Positions 21,207-32,542 of a DNA stretch of 64,000 bases are shown in pieces. Both the position numbers and the translations under genes were made by a program. The notes beneath the pieces are model-generated. The model had not been told where the DNA came from, searched no databases, and was given only the letters and a program-made list of their open reading frames with translations. This DNA is from Oxytricha trifallax. Lineage: Eukaryota > Ciliophora > Spirotrichea > Sporadotrichida > Oxytrichidae. Numbering within the stretch: position 1 is the first letter of the stretch; every line of letters starts with the position of its first letter. Where the stretch lies: positions 42,513-106,512 of the forward strand of contig ARYC01000123.1 in assembly GCA_000711775.1 (NCBI GenBank), written 5' to 3'.

Positions 21207-21698
21207 GATTGGGGGAGGTTTCCTGCATTGGTTTATGATATAAAAAAATTTAAGCGAAGTTTCCTGCACTTTTTTAAATTTTTGAATTTTGAATTTTTAT
21301 ATTAAATTAATCTTTATAACATCTTTCAACGAACTTTATGACTAATTTCATTGTTATAATTTTACTTTAATTTATAAATCAATAGTCAATATCTATCTTT
21401 AGATTTAAAATCTTTAACATTTTTCATCAGATATTTGTAGGTTCTGTCTCTTAAATATTATATTGCTTTACTATAGTAATTCAAAATATTGTATCAAATT
21501 GTTAGTGTAATTCTGATTCAATTTATCTTTTTCTTACCATGACTATATAATGTTAGACTGTATTTTCTTGAGCTACTTCAATGAAGAACAATATGCTCTT
21601 AATATTTAATGGGTCATAAAATATTAAATTTGTTAATTTATGTAAAATTTATTAAATTTAACATAAAGAAAAAAACAAAGCAGGAAACTTCCCCCCCC
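21207..21698. mobile_element. small element with G-run termini, copy 1 (about 492 bp)
   Basis: Ends in G/C runs followed by GGTTTCCTGCA / TGCAGGAAACTTCC-type inverted repeats, with a second internal box (GAAGTTTCCTGCAC) near 21245. Perfect duplication CTTAGTTTT at 21198-21206 and 21699-21707. No ORF. Homologous over its full length to 48235-48750 in the opposite orientation. Confidence 0.9.
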
Positions 21699-21949
21699 CT
21701 TAGTTTTATATAATTTTAAAATAAATTTATTATTTTAAGTTAAATTCTAATAAAATTATAGTTTAAAAAAAATTATTTTAATTAACTCTTGTTACTCTTG
21801 AAAATCAAAAAAAAACAATCATTATTTTGGCATTATAAAGTATTTATAAAAATTGAAGTAAAATTTGTAATTGCAAAAATGTAATATTTATTTCATTAAA
21901 TAAAATGTTCCATTAGTTATCTTTTCAACTTTTTAAGTTTGGGTATAGT

Positions 21950-23421
21950 GCCAAAGTCTTAAGATAGATAATTTAGAATTTAGGTTTCATATCTTTCAAA
22001 CATTTTGTCTCTCCTCACATAAGATGCAAGCTCTAAGATATCCTTGCTTTTCTTTTGCAACTATGAGAATACAGGTCCTAGCAAAGCTTCAACTAAGATG
22101 ACAATGATTGAAAATATGTCCTATCTCTCATCTCCAGAGTCAATTTCAGGTAAATCAAATGGATGCTAGTATATAGTAGCCTACATCTAGGGAACGAAGC
22201 ATCTTTATCCAATAAAGGAGGAATACCTATAATCAGTGAGGAATTACAAGTTTATATTATCTCTGTGTATTCTCACAGTTTTTGGAGTTAGGAATCTATG
22301 GACGATCCCTTGCGAATGAAGCTCTTCAATTACATTTATTTAAACCTAAGATAGATTTCACTTTTTAGCTTTTGCACTTTGTTTTTTTAAGCTCCATAGC
22401 TAGTGAATAATCAAAATGTCTTTGTTTTAAATAAACCCCTTCCTCACCCCAAAAAATGGCTTGATAACCATCCTAAAGTTTGCAAATTTTTTAATTTTAT
22501 AAATGACTCATTATTTTGAACTCATTCCAAAATTTTTGAACAATACTATAGTCCTTCACTAAGTCCGCATAAAATAACAATTTTTAAGGCTCTTAAATAG
22601 TTTCAAACTCAGCTAAGGTGAATTTGATTGAATCCTTTCTTAGAGATAAATTATAAATCATATTGACCTCATCTTTGATATATGGGTGTAATTGAAATAA
22701 TTTGTCATGAGGGATATGCCTTGCTTCATTGGCTTTTATTTCTTGAGAGTTGGAAATTTTTGTGTTAATAATCATTAAACTGCTATCTTGAGATTGATGA
22801 ATTAGCCCTCCACCTTCTTGTAAGGTGTCTAATGCTAAGCTTTTTCCTAATAATATAGATTCACCTTCACCCTTCGACTAGTCACTATCGCTGAGTTAAT
22901 TCAATGCTTTCGCTATTTAGGTTAAAATCTAAAAATATTAATTCTAAAATCCTTACAATTTTTGAATAGCCCATGCTTATTAGCACTCAAGAGTCATGAG
23001 TGCCAAGGTGATTTAGAAGCTTATTCTTTGACTTAAATATTTATGTCTGTGAATTGCTGTCGCAAATGAGGCATCGTTACTTGCCCCCTATTTTTAACTA
23101 CATAAATTTACCATTGTCCCTATTGTGAACGTTTATGTGTCTCTTCAGCTCAGATGGAGTATAAATTTATTTGCATAAGTTGCACGATAATAGCTTTTTA
23201 GGTTTTCTGAGTTTGTTGGTTACTCGGCTTGACCTTCTTTCTTACCATTACACATAAAAATTTAAGTATTAGCCATCACCCCTATATGCTGATTTATTTG
23301 CTGAGAAGTTATAAATTTAGGTCCTTGCAACTTTGGTTTGGTTAAAATTTATGTCTTTGGAATTTTGAATTAGATTATCATCATCCATGTTTGATGATAA
23401 AGACGATGAGTCCCTTCTCAT
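21950..23421 (-). pseudogene. TBE-like zinc-finger/kinase homologue, decayed
   Basis: ATG at 23421 (in frame with a second ATG at 23388). C2H2 finger CNLCKQIYTPSELKRHINVH (about 23140-23210), then a second CLICDSN...NHLGTH ending in TGA near 22993. Kinase remnants follow in other frames. The catalytic-loop equivalent (near 22300) reads VHRFLTPKT, lacking the Asp and Lys of HRDLKPEN, so the kinase is dead by motif as well as by frame. Confidence 0.7.
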
Positions 23422-23644
23422 CTATTTAATATACCTATATTTAAGTATTATCAACTCGTAAATTATAGTTAATATATAGTAAATTATGGTTGAAATAAAT
23501 CGATAATTAAATAAAAAAATAGCACATAAATAATTTATGTCTTTTTACCTAGTTTATTTATGTATGTAGTTAGATTTATTTAAGTATTAGATTTTTAAGA
23601 ATTAGAGGGTTTAGGTTTAAATCGATAAAAATAATGTAAACATT

Positions 23645-23687
23645 CAGCGCAGTCTGCGCTGATTTTATTTCAGCGCAGACTGCGCTG
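23645..23687. repeat. paired GC-rich palindromes
   Basis: CAGCGCAGTCTGCGCTG (23645-23661) and its reverse complement CAGCGCAGACTGCGCTG (23671-23687), 9 bp apart. Each is itself palindromic around one base. They lie between the divergent 22 kDa-like and kinase-like genes. Confidence 0.9.
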
Positions 23688-23947
23688 AATTCTATATTAA
23701 TTTTAGATCTATATTTTTGCAAGCACATAAATATAATTTTAATGAGTTTTCTACATACATAAATTTTATGTCCATTTGGACTTTCTGTTAGTTTAAACGA
23801 AATTACGTTACCAATACATAATTAATTTAAGCCAATTAAATTTATTAATTTAAGTCTTTGCAGTAATCAAGCCAATTAAAGTTGAATTAAATTTGTTAAG
23901 ACATATATATATTTAATATAAGAACATAAATATTAATTACTAAGGAC

Positions 23948-24539
23948 ATGAATTATAATATCGAGAACAACTAACAAAGTCTCAAGAATATAAACTTCAG
24001 AACTCTTGAGGGAAGTCTCAATACCAAGTTAGATTGGTACAATCACCTAAAATATTCATGTAAACATAAATTCTTTTTATGTTTTAGTGGGTTATCACAT
24101 GCCAGCATTTAAGAAAACAAGCATGAAATTTATAAAAGATGTCCTCTCATTCAAGAAGGAGCTACTCAAATCAGCCGACGTTATTTACGTCAACGTACTT
24201 AATTATCCCGAGCTCAGTGTGAGCAACATATTTAATTATGTGAGAGACGATAATGTCCTAATGAGATACTTAGGCATTTATGATGGAGTGACAGATCTTC
24301 CAGACAAATACTTTTTCTATGGGGTGCTTGGAACTATCAAAAATGACTGGCTAACATAAATAATAAGAGAGTAGCAGCAGGCGAGAAATTATGTTGCTGA
24401 TGAAGAGATGAAGGGGGACTCAATTGTCATAAGCGAACAATTCCTTTAAGAAATTTAATCAGTCCCACATTTCTCAAGTAAGATTACAAAATAATTCATG
24501 GTTCTTTAGAAAAAAAAGGGAAAGCCTTGTCTATGCTGA
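23948..24539 (+). pseudogene. TBE-like 22 kDa homologue
   Basis: ATG 23948 (MNYNIENNQQSLKN). A frameshift near 24085 leads into the frame carrying the conserved core (LNYPELSVSNIFNYV, LPDKYFFYGVLGTIK). TGA at 24537, directly after an eight-A run at 24510-24517. Confidence 0.75.
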
Positions 24540-24718
24540 AGACCAAGTCAATGGGGAGAAAACAGCAGGTAAAGAGAAAAAGGTTTGAAATTTCAACAAT
24601 CCTTGAAGGGGAAGAATAACATTTCTAAAAACATGCACACAAATTTAAGCCAACACAGGATAAAAACTTGATAATGAAAAGTCCTCCTGCAAAGAGAATG
24701 ATGCATTTTAACTAATGA
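24533..24718 (+). CDS. small basic ORF overlapping the 22 kDa homologue in the -1 frame
   Basis: 61 codons, start overlapping the upstream stop as ATGCTGA. Lys/Arg-rich N-terminal half. It resembles the 63-codon ORF at the same place in the TBE at 28475. It may be translated by frameshifting rather than from its own ATG. Confidence 0.55.
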
Positions 24719-24832
24719 TATACATGATATTGATTATCATTCAAAATTATGTATTAACAATAATTAAACAAATAAAACTCACTCGATTTCATTAAACATA
24801 TTAAGGCATCGTCTTTCACTATTTAAACAGTC

Positions 24833-25808
24833 TTATATTTTTATTGACATAATTGATTTGGCTACTGCCTGCAAATTTTTAGAGTTGCTTAATTTGAATT
24901 GTTGGTTGATTAATAATTTCCTGTATTCCTGCTTCACCCTTGAAAATATATGCTCTATGCAATTAAATTTTGAAGAATATGGAGCGTTGAATAATAGCTT
25001 CCAGCCTTTCATCTCTACCGCCTCCTTGAAAGCTTTTGAGTGATGCGCTCTCAAATTGTCAAGAAATATTGTCAGTTGCTTCTCTTTGTAGTTATGATCA
25101 AGATCCTCTAATACAAACTGTAGGTCTTAAATTTTAATTGATTTCTTTACTATTCGGAATGCTTCAAGTTCATTTCTTGGGCTTATTATTACAACAGCTG
25201 CTAAAGTATCTAGAGTGAGTCCTTATTTCTTCAAGACTAAGTTTTTGTATTTAGGCGCCCATGCTTTCCAAGAAGTTGAATAAGCTTTAAATATAGTCTC
25301 GTCCAAGTAGACAATGTTTTAGTTATCATTTTTTAACTCATTTATTGACATCTTCACTCTTTCTAAATCTATCTTAATTAAGTTTAATTTGTGCTCTGTT
25401 AAATTATAATCACTTTTACACCCTTTATACCTAACCCCGTTCTTCTTGTACAAGTTTCGAAGAGTAGTGATGAAATCTTAATCTCTGGGAATCTTCGATG
25501 AAATACAATGGCTCGTTGTTTAAGAGAAAGAGTGATCTGCTCTTAGAGTGTCTTTTCTGATATCAAATAATTTAATTGCTCAGAAGTTAATAGAAGTTTA
25601 GATGGTTTCCTAATGGGTTCAATAATTTTTTCGTTTTTCAGCTGTTTTATGATTTTTTATGTTTCCTTTGCCTGTAACCCCAAAGAATCTGCTAATTATT
25701 TTATAGTTGCAAATATTTTATTATTAGGGTGATAGTTTGATTTTCTATATCAAAGTATGCAAATTAATTTTCTCAAGTTCATTTGCTAGATAGGTTTACA
25801 TTTCATAT
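24833..25808 (-). pseudogene. TBE-like DDE transposase, decayed
   Basis: ATG near 25806. Readable blocks: KQLADSLGLQAKE, RAIVFHRRFPEIKIS, YLDETIFKAYSTSWKAW (first Asp), TIFLDNLRAHHSKAF (second Asp) and SSKFNCIEH (Glu, 34 residues on). The catalytic triad survives, but a TGA near 25750 and a frameshift near 25485 break the ORF. Confidence 0.85.
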
Positions 25809-25870
25809 TTAAAAGAAAATAAATTTTAATTGAATTAATATGATTACAAATTTTACTTCAATTTTTATAA

Positions 25871-27240
25871 TTCATTAGTTAAAATTTATTGCTAATAAAT
25901 TTATAAAAAAGATGTAAAATGCTATTTGTATATAAAATATTATAAAATAGATTTATTTATTTAAATTGTTCAAGAAAGTTTTTTATATTTTACTTTTAAA
26001 TCCAATGATTCAACTCAATCCATTAAAAAATAAATTAATTTATTTGATTATTTAAGAATGTTTAAAAATGATAATTGGAGACTTTCCATGTGTATATTTT
26101 TTTAATAAATTTGGATTTAATTGACAAATTTGCATCTTTAAAAGGTGCAACAAATATTCTCAGTTTATATTTATAAATTAAGATGCTTATCAAGTATTTA
26201 ATAATTATTTAATGGGAGCATAGAACAGTGGGTATCAATACAAACCATTGTACTTTGGAGGTATGGTTCAAATTTCTATTCTCATTAAATTTCTTGAAAA
26301 TCTTCATGATTTTTAATCTAAAAATTGTCTTTTTAGTTTAGGAAGAGGTCAATTACAAGCTGTATTGCCTCTTCTAGTTAGAATTGAAATCCAAGAAGTT
26401 TACTCTCGAGAATCCTTAATTATACCTTAAAAACGGAAGGATACACAAAAAGCAAATTAATATTATAAATTTCAATAATTTTTAAATTAGAGTTAACTTG
26501 AGTGGGGAAACTTCGACTAGTCAAGAAACTGACACATCCAAAAACAGATGAATAAAATATATTTTTATGGCATCTATTTTTATATTTTTATTTAAAGCAA
26601 TAATTAAGAAGTTAGCTTTTTTTATAGATAGAAGTTCAATACATCCATTTTTAGATATAATTATCTAATTTTAATTATGATTTCAACAAATTAATAAAAA
26701 ATGAATTAAAAAAAATTATAAAATTTATTGAAAAATCATTTCCATAAATTGAATATTGATTAGCTTGAGAAATGCAAAACATTGATCTTAACATTGCAAT
26801 TTATTTCAGATAAATAAAGTTAAGTTCTTAGAATAGGTTTTATTAACAATTATATTAGAAATTAAGATGAAGATGTTGCTGTTTATTAATTTGGGAGAAA
26901 AGTTTTCTGGTCAAAATTAAAATTTTTTTTATTGAATTATGAAACTTAGGACGTTTTTTTTCAAAGTTTCTTTTGCCATTTTATTTTAAAGGTTTAATAT
27001 TAATTTTTGATTATTTATTAGTAAGACAAAAACCTCATGATAGTATATTCACTACTTTTAAACTCAAAAAGTTCCCCAATCATAATAAAAATACATAGAA
27101 GTTTAAAGAGGCCACTTATAATTTCATGTGAGTCAGAAAATTTTCTACCTAGGGAAAATATACCAGTTTGTGTCGATTAAACTTCCCCTCTCCTTAATTT
27201 CTATTTATATGTAAAAAAAAAGCTTTAAAACTTTTAAAAT
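25871..27240. other. AT-rich spacer
   Basis: No gene recognised. A degenerate tRNA-like stretch lies at 26210-26290 (see rejected items). The rest is low-complexity. Confidence 0.5.
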
Positions 27241-27365
27241 TAAAAAAGAATGCTTTGAATAGATATGCTAATAGCTATTTTATTCAATTATATATTGGAA
27301 ATTTGGGGTTTTAATCATTTCAAGAAGAATCTAATGAATAGAACGTCCACGGAGTTATACCTAAA

Positions 27366-28474
27366 ATGTTTAAATGTTCAGAAAAAGAAGAGGATCATGA
27401 AAATAAATCTTAGGCTGCTTGGTATTTTACCAAACAAGATGGTTCTATAGCAGGAGTAGCTGGAGTTTTGACTTTTGAAATAATTCCAAATAAGGGCAGA
27501 TTTATCAAAAAGAATTTGCAGATTAATTTTTCTGTCCCGTGGCATGAAGTCTACAAAAACTCATTCGCTTTGGGTATCGGAGACTAATATGCGAGTAAAT
27601 TTTTGTTTTCTTATCTTCAAAAGGATAGTGTTATGAGTAACTTCATTCGAAGGTCGGTCAATAACAACAATCTCATTTTCTTTATTTAACCGAAATAACT
27701 ATATAAATCATTTGTATTTGTAAATGAGGTTTTATTCAAGTACAAGTGCTATGACTCAGGAATTAAGCTTGAAGGTTTTGGTACTACTGGCCATAAAGCT
27801 CTTTATAAAGTCCAGGTTTCAGATCTTAAAACAGCAACTGTGAATCTTTTTATTAAAAAACTAAAAAAGCTTGTCAAGCTGCAATAGATCATTGTGCCAA
27901 AGATTGAAAATTTTGTTAAAGATATGACTGGTCAAAAAATAGGGGTCGCTGTCGGCAAAGGAGTAACTACGACTGCTGGTATAATTGGAGCTATAATGGT
28001 ATTTACTCCTCTATTTCCAGTAGGAATAGGACTACTAGCTGGATCAAGTGCTGGAGGACTGGCTACATTTGCTGGAGATAGTATAAGTACTCATATAAAA
28101 GATGTAATTCTAAAAAATGAGTTGCTTCAAGAGATTGCCTTGGCTGCTGAAGTAAGAGCAATTTTTCATGAGCTAAGAAATTAAGCTCGAGAGCTTGGTG
28201 TTACACTTAATTCAGACGATTAAAATGCAAATTTTGCCACTTTAATTATGATATAATAAGCAGTCAATGAAGAGTAAAAACTAAATTAAAATGAGGAAGA
28301 TGAGAAATCAAGCTTTGACGATTCCACAGTTAACAGACCTACTCACTCCTCCCTTACTAATTAAGAGATGTACCAAAAGATTCTTTATTAAATTAATCAT
28401 TCGCAAACCAGAAATTTAAATGACTTAATGCTTGCATTAGATGGCTTATTAGCTCATTCGAGACTATCATCATT
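27366..28474 (+). CDS. possible actinoporin-like protein with glycine-rich membrane segment, interrupted by a TBE
   Basis: Open from at least 27366 (ATG; upstream start possible) to the TBE border at 28474, with TAA/TAG as Gln. The N-terminal half has weak, unaligned resemblance to the actinoporin/fungal-lectin beta-sandwich (LQINFSVPW near 27515; a GFGTTGHKALYKVQVS strand near 27775). A hydrophobic glycine-rich stretch follows (GIIGAIMVFTPLFPVGIGLL, 27977-28040), then a Q/N/E-rich tail. The family call rests on short motifs only. The coding frame runs into the first bases of the TBE, so the 3' end must lie beyond it. Confidence 0.45.
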
Positions 28475-28554
28475 CAAAACCCCAAAACCCCTTAATGAGG
28501 TTTATAAGTGCTTTGATTTGTAGGGAATTTGTTAGGGGTTGGGTTATTAATTAA

Positions 28555-29640
28555 ATGCGAGACTAAAATTACAAGCTTTTGGGGTATATTTATGATGAAG
28601 AGTATATAGATTTAGTGTTTAAACTGCGTTATGAATGTGATATGTATAGTGAATAAGTCAAACCAATACTGAACTATAAGTCTATTGCACTGCTCTTAAA
28701 GCGTAGTCCATCAACTGTTCGCTCTCACTGCTTGAAAGCTGTGTAATTAAAGCAATAATAGCTGAATTCTTAGCCTAAGAGGAAGTCAAAGTTTCTATAG
28801 AAGCATATTGACTATCTTATTAATGAAAAAACTTTGAAGTATTGGGCTCACTTCTCTCTCGACTAACGAGCTATTATGTTTCACCGCCAGTTCCCTGAGT
28901 TGAAGATCTCTGCATAATCTGTTGCAAACATTTATAAACGAAACGGTATCTCTTACAAAGGTGTAAATCGTATCAAGAGAGTAATTGATTTCACTCTGCC
29001 ATTTTACAACAACAACTTAAATTATATTTATAATTAAATGCAGAGAGCCTAATAGAATAATATTAAGTTTATTCATGCTGACGAGGCTGTGTTTACATTC
29101 AACACTTTCATCCAGAAGTCTTGGTATAAGAGGCAGAGCAACATAAAAGTATATCACTAGAATGTCTAAGTATAAAAAATGGCAATTCTTGGAGGTATTA
29201 GCGAGGATGTTGGTTTAAAAACTTATCTTAATCATCCTCGCTCTATTAAGACAGATCAGTATATTAAGTTCTTAGAGCAGCTGAGAGAGAAGTACCCTGA
29301 ATAAGAGATAATACTTTTCGTTGATAATCTTTCTGTTCATAAGACTAAAGAAACAAGGAAGAGTTATGAACAACTTAGAATAACTCCAGTCTTCATCGTA
29401 CCTTACAGTCCATAGTTTAATGGAATTGAGTTCTGCTGGGGTATATTAAAAGGTCATTACAAGAAACTGCTGCTATACCACTTGATGCATGACCTACCTA
29501 TTGATACAGCAGACTTTATTAAAAGTTCAGCTAAGAGAGTTGATAATTAGTTGGCATAAAAGTGTGCTAAAGAAGGGAGAGTGAATGTTATATAAATAAG
29601 TTTTGTAGTTAAGTTAATGAATATATAAGTCACATTTAAA
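28555..29640 (+). CDS. TBE copy 2 transposase, conserved part intact
   Basis: ATG 28555 (MRDQNYKLLGYIYDEEY). Helix-turn-helix-like N-terminal region (LLLKRSPSTVRSHC). DDE motif: HADEAVF, LFVDNLSVHK, FNGIEFCWG (34 residues between second D and E). No TGA within the 350-residue homologous length. One extra base near 29590 relative to copy 1 carries the frame past the usual stop, so the true C terminus is uncertain. Confidence 0.92.
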
Positions 29641-29821
29641 ATTCTTTAGAGGGAGCTGGCTTCTCTTTCTTTTCTTCTACTTCTTGGTTCCCTCCTCCTA
29701 AGTTTCTTCCAGCATCTATGTTCATTGACTCTGGAGGATAAATATATGAATAAAGTCTCTTGCTAACTTCATACTTTGTCTGCGACTTTCGCTCTCTGTG
29801 AAGCTTGCTCTATTCCTTCAT
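29630..29821 (-). CDS. TBE copy 2 small ORF in the -1 frame after the 22 kDa gene
   Basis: 63 codons, ATG overlapping the 22 kDa stop as TGATG. Basic N-terminal part (KLHRERKSQTKYEVSKRL) and MNIDAG core shared with copy 1. The same frame is also open upstream of the ATG back to the A-run at 29842-29850, which favours a fused frameshift product. Confidence 0.65.
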
Positions 29822-30402
29822 CAAGAAGATGCCAGTACCAGATTTTTCTAAAGAGTTAAGCCTGAAATCTTACTTGAAATATAAGGTTGCTTCTGCAACT
29901 CTGATAACCAGCTCTCACTTATCTTGATCCCTTGTTTGTCCTTATCTTCTGAAGAGATGCTGTACCTTTTCTTATGAGATTCTTGAATAATTTCTTTCAA
30001 GTAATCACCTTTGATAGTTGCAAGTATGCCAAAGAAATAGTTTCTTTCAGGCAGTTTATTTGACAACTGCTTCTTAGTAGGCAGGTACAGCGAAACCTCT
30101 GGGTCATTCATAGCATCATCATATAAGTTAGTCACTGAGATTTCTGGATAGTTTGGAATCTCTGCAAACTTTACATCTTAAGTTTTCAATTCTTTCTTCT
30201 CTTCGCAGAGTATCGCTCTTAGAAATGAAATTTTAGCACTTTCCATCGTTGGGATGAACAAACCAACTACATAATAAAGATTAGCCACTATGAGTTCATT
30301 ACCTTGCTGCCCCAAGTAGCGGTGCAAATCCTCCTTGCTTCTAAATCTTTGAATCAATTCTTGTGCTTGCACTCTTTTCATTGCATCATTAATTGACTCC
30401 AT
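29821..30402 (-). CDS. TBE copy 2 22 kDa protein
   Basis: Intact 193-residue ORF, ATG 30402 (MESINDAMKRVQAQ), TGA 29823-29821. Core PNYPEISVTNLYDDAM and LPERNYFFGILATIK. No known domain recognised. Converges on the transposase gene and diverges from the kinase gene. Confidence 0.9.
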
Positions 30403-30599
30403 CTTATTTACATATCAAAGAAATGATATTCAAATTTAAGTTTATTGATTTCAATTATAAACCTCTGTAAAACTTACTATTAAATATGGGCATCCAATAG
30501 GAGGTTAACCTCTATGAAGGATATGGAGAAGGTTTTGAGAACTGATTTCAAACTTGAGAGATTGATATCAATTTCTACTGTTATAGTTCCATATTTTTA

Positions 30600-30720
30600 A
30601 ATTTAAATTGGTACGTACTTAATTAGGAGCACCCTAATTTTAATCATAAAATCACAAAATACCTCCTAAAGCAGTACGTACTTAATTAGGTGCACCTCCT
30701 AAATCGGTACGTACTATAAT
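30600..30720. repeat. iterated and inverted motif in the divergent region of TBE copy 2
   Basis: Three GGTACGTACT / GTACGTACTTAATTAGG units with CCTCCTAAA boxes. They sit between the divergent 22 kDa and kinase genes, as in copy 1. Confidence 0.65.
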
Positions 30721-30905
30721 CAACTTATTATTGATAGTAAAAATGTTTACTTTCTCACCCATATTTAGAGATGGTTCGTCTCTTAACACTCATTTTTCTT
30801 GGCTAATACTTTAAAAACCTCCCTTCATTCTTATATGGTTGCAACGCTCTCATATAAGCTATCAGTTACAGATGCAGTTTTATAATTTTAAATTCAAATT
30901 TAAAT

Positions 30906-32352
30906 ATGAGCGCTAACATTTTAAGAAAAACAACAGCACTTCCATCAAACTAAATGAGACTTACCTTTGGCGTCAATAAAAAGTGTGATAGCTGTAAGAT
31001 GAACTCTCATAAGGAACTACCAGAGCTATCACTTGAGGACTCTGTTAATAAAATAGAAATTAATAATAGAAAATTAATGACAAACAAGTGTGTGGGAAAC
31101 AAAGAGGAGGAGAAATGTAATATTGAAATTCCTATACAAACTGAAGAAGTTGAAGTCTATTTTTGTGAGTTATGTGAGAGAGATTTTGCTCATAAATCAA
31201 ACAGGTACAGGCATATGAAGGAGCAAAGAGAAGCCAAGCCCACTGTCTACTTAAAGCATGATAAAATAGATGGAAAGTATGACTGCTTTGAGTGGCATAA
31301 GCAATACTCTCATACAAGAGACATGAAGAAGCATATATTAAAAGCTCACAAAAAAGATATAGAGGTTGAGAATCATGAAGTTGAGCTGAAGCTTCTCAAC
31401 AAAAGAAAAGCTAGGGAATATTCTAAAGTCGTAGTCCCTGAATAAGCTAGAGAGTTTGAGTACGTTAAGAAGGCACGCAACCAACTGACCTCTTGAAATA
31501 ACAAAAATAAAGATCAAGATTCAATATAAAAAGATTCCTGTTCTTGCCTAAATTGACCTAGACACTTCACTTTAAATCTACCTTATATTAGAAGACTCCT
31601 TTGATAACAAAATTATCAATGATCATGAATGCGCATACAAGGTGTATCCCTTCAACTATCTCTTAAGTGATGATAAATACTAGATGGAGTTTAAAAATGA
31701 GTATCAAGTACTCACTCAAGCAAAGTTTAAAGAGTGTAGATACTTAATCAAGCTAGATGATAGTCTCCTTGCCAAGGATCATGTTGCTTTTAGACTGCCT
31801 CTATATGAAATGGCCCTCAGAGATTTAATTACTGATCAAAGGAATTATAAGTAGCTTGCTTTGATAGCAACTTAAACCTTACAAGGTCTTAAAGAGCAAC
31901 ATAAGTTAGGCTTTATTCATAGAGATTTGAAGTCTGAGAATATAATGATAAACTTCTCACATGTAAGAGTAGCAATTATTGACTTCAACAGAGCATTAAG
32001 GGTAGAAGTGTCAAGACTTGGAAGTGTTATGGGAACTGCAGGCAATTATCCAGAAAGAGATGACTGGAGAGATGGAGACTTTCAATGGGATTTTTGGGCA
32101 ATGGCAGCAATAATAATAGAGTGCGATATGCCTCGCAACGATTACTACTCAACAAGGTGTGAAAAGGATGCCTAGCAAAGAATAAAGCAATTTATAGATA
32201 AAAAGAGTATCTCTTTCAATGAAATAGATGGCAGAGTAAGTGATTATTAATCCAAATCCACGATCAGACATATCAATTGAATAGATAGAATAGTGGTTGA
32301 GTAAAAAAACTTCAGACCTCTCTCACATGATCCAAAAGTGCATTTTGAGTGA
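30906..32352 (+). pseudogene. TBE copy 2 zinc-finger/kinase, frameshifted
   Basis: ATG 30906 (MSANILRKT), stop TGA 32350. The finger region has lost ligands (RHMKEQREAK lacks the second His; CFEWHKQYSH lacks the second Cys). A single-base frameshift near 31497 creates TGA. Beyond it the kinase part is complete: FIHRDLKSENIMI, IIDFNRA and NYPERDDWRDGD, with the same DFN variant as copy 1. Confidence 0.85.
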
Positions 32353-32542
32353 TTAAATTAAATACATTTATTATAAATTTCACATTAAAACCTATAAATA
32401 ACCCCAACCCCTAACAAATTTCCAACAAATCAAAGCACTTGTAAACCTCATTAAGGGGTTTTGGGGTTTTGATTCATTAGCTTTACAGTTTAAGCTTCAA
32501 TTAAAATGTATTATATTATTCAATTTTAAGTACAAAATTAAA

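Larger units (their letters stand above)
21844..25870 (-). mobile_element. decayed TBE-related element without telomeric termini
   Basis: Bounded by a 28-bp inverted repeat (TTATAAAAATTGAAGTAAAA... at 21844-21871, complement 25843-25870). Inside are homologues of all three TBE genes in the same order and relative orientation as a TBE read on the minus strand: transposase, 22 kDa gene, zinc-finger/kinase. No C4A4 sequence is present at either end and no clear target duplication was seen. All genes are damaged. Confidence 0.85.
28475..32471 (+). mobile_element. complete telomere-bearing element, copy 2 (different subfamily)
   Basis: CAAAACCCCAAAACCCC at both ends inverted, with about 75-bp terminal repeats whose inner part differs from copies 1 and 3. 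ATT duplication at 28472-28474 and 32472-32474. Transposase and 22 kDa genes are intact over their conserved parts; the kinase gene is frameshifted. Confidence 0.97.

Noticed and set aside
26210..26290. tRNA-like stretch (acceptor-like AATGGGA/TCTCATT, B-box-like GGTTCAAATTTC)
   Set aside because: The D and T stems and the anticodon stem do not pair convincingly. At most a decayed tRNA or tRNA-derived relic, so it is not listed as a gene.
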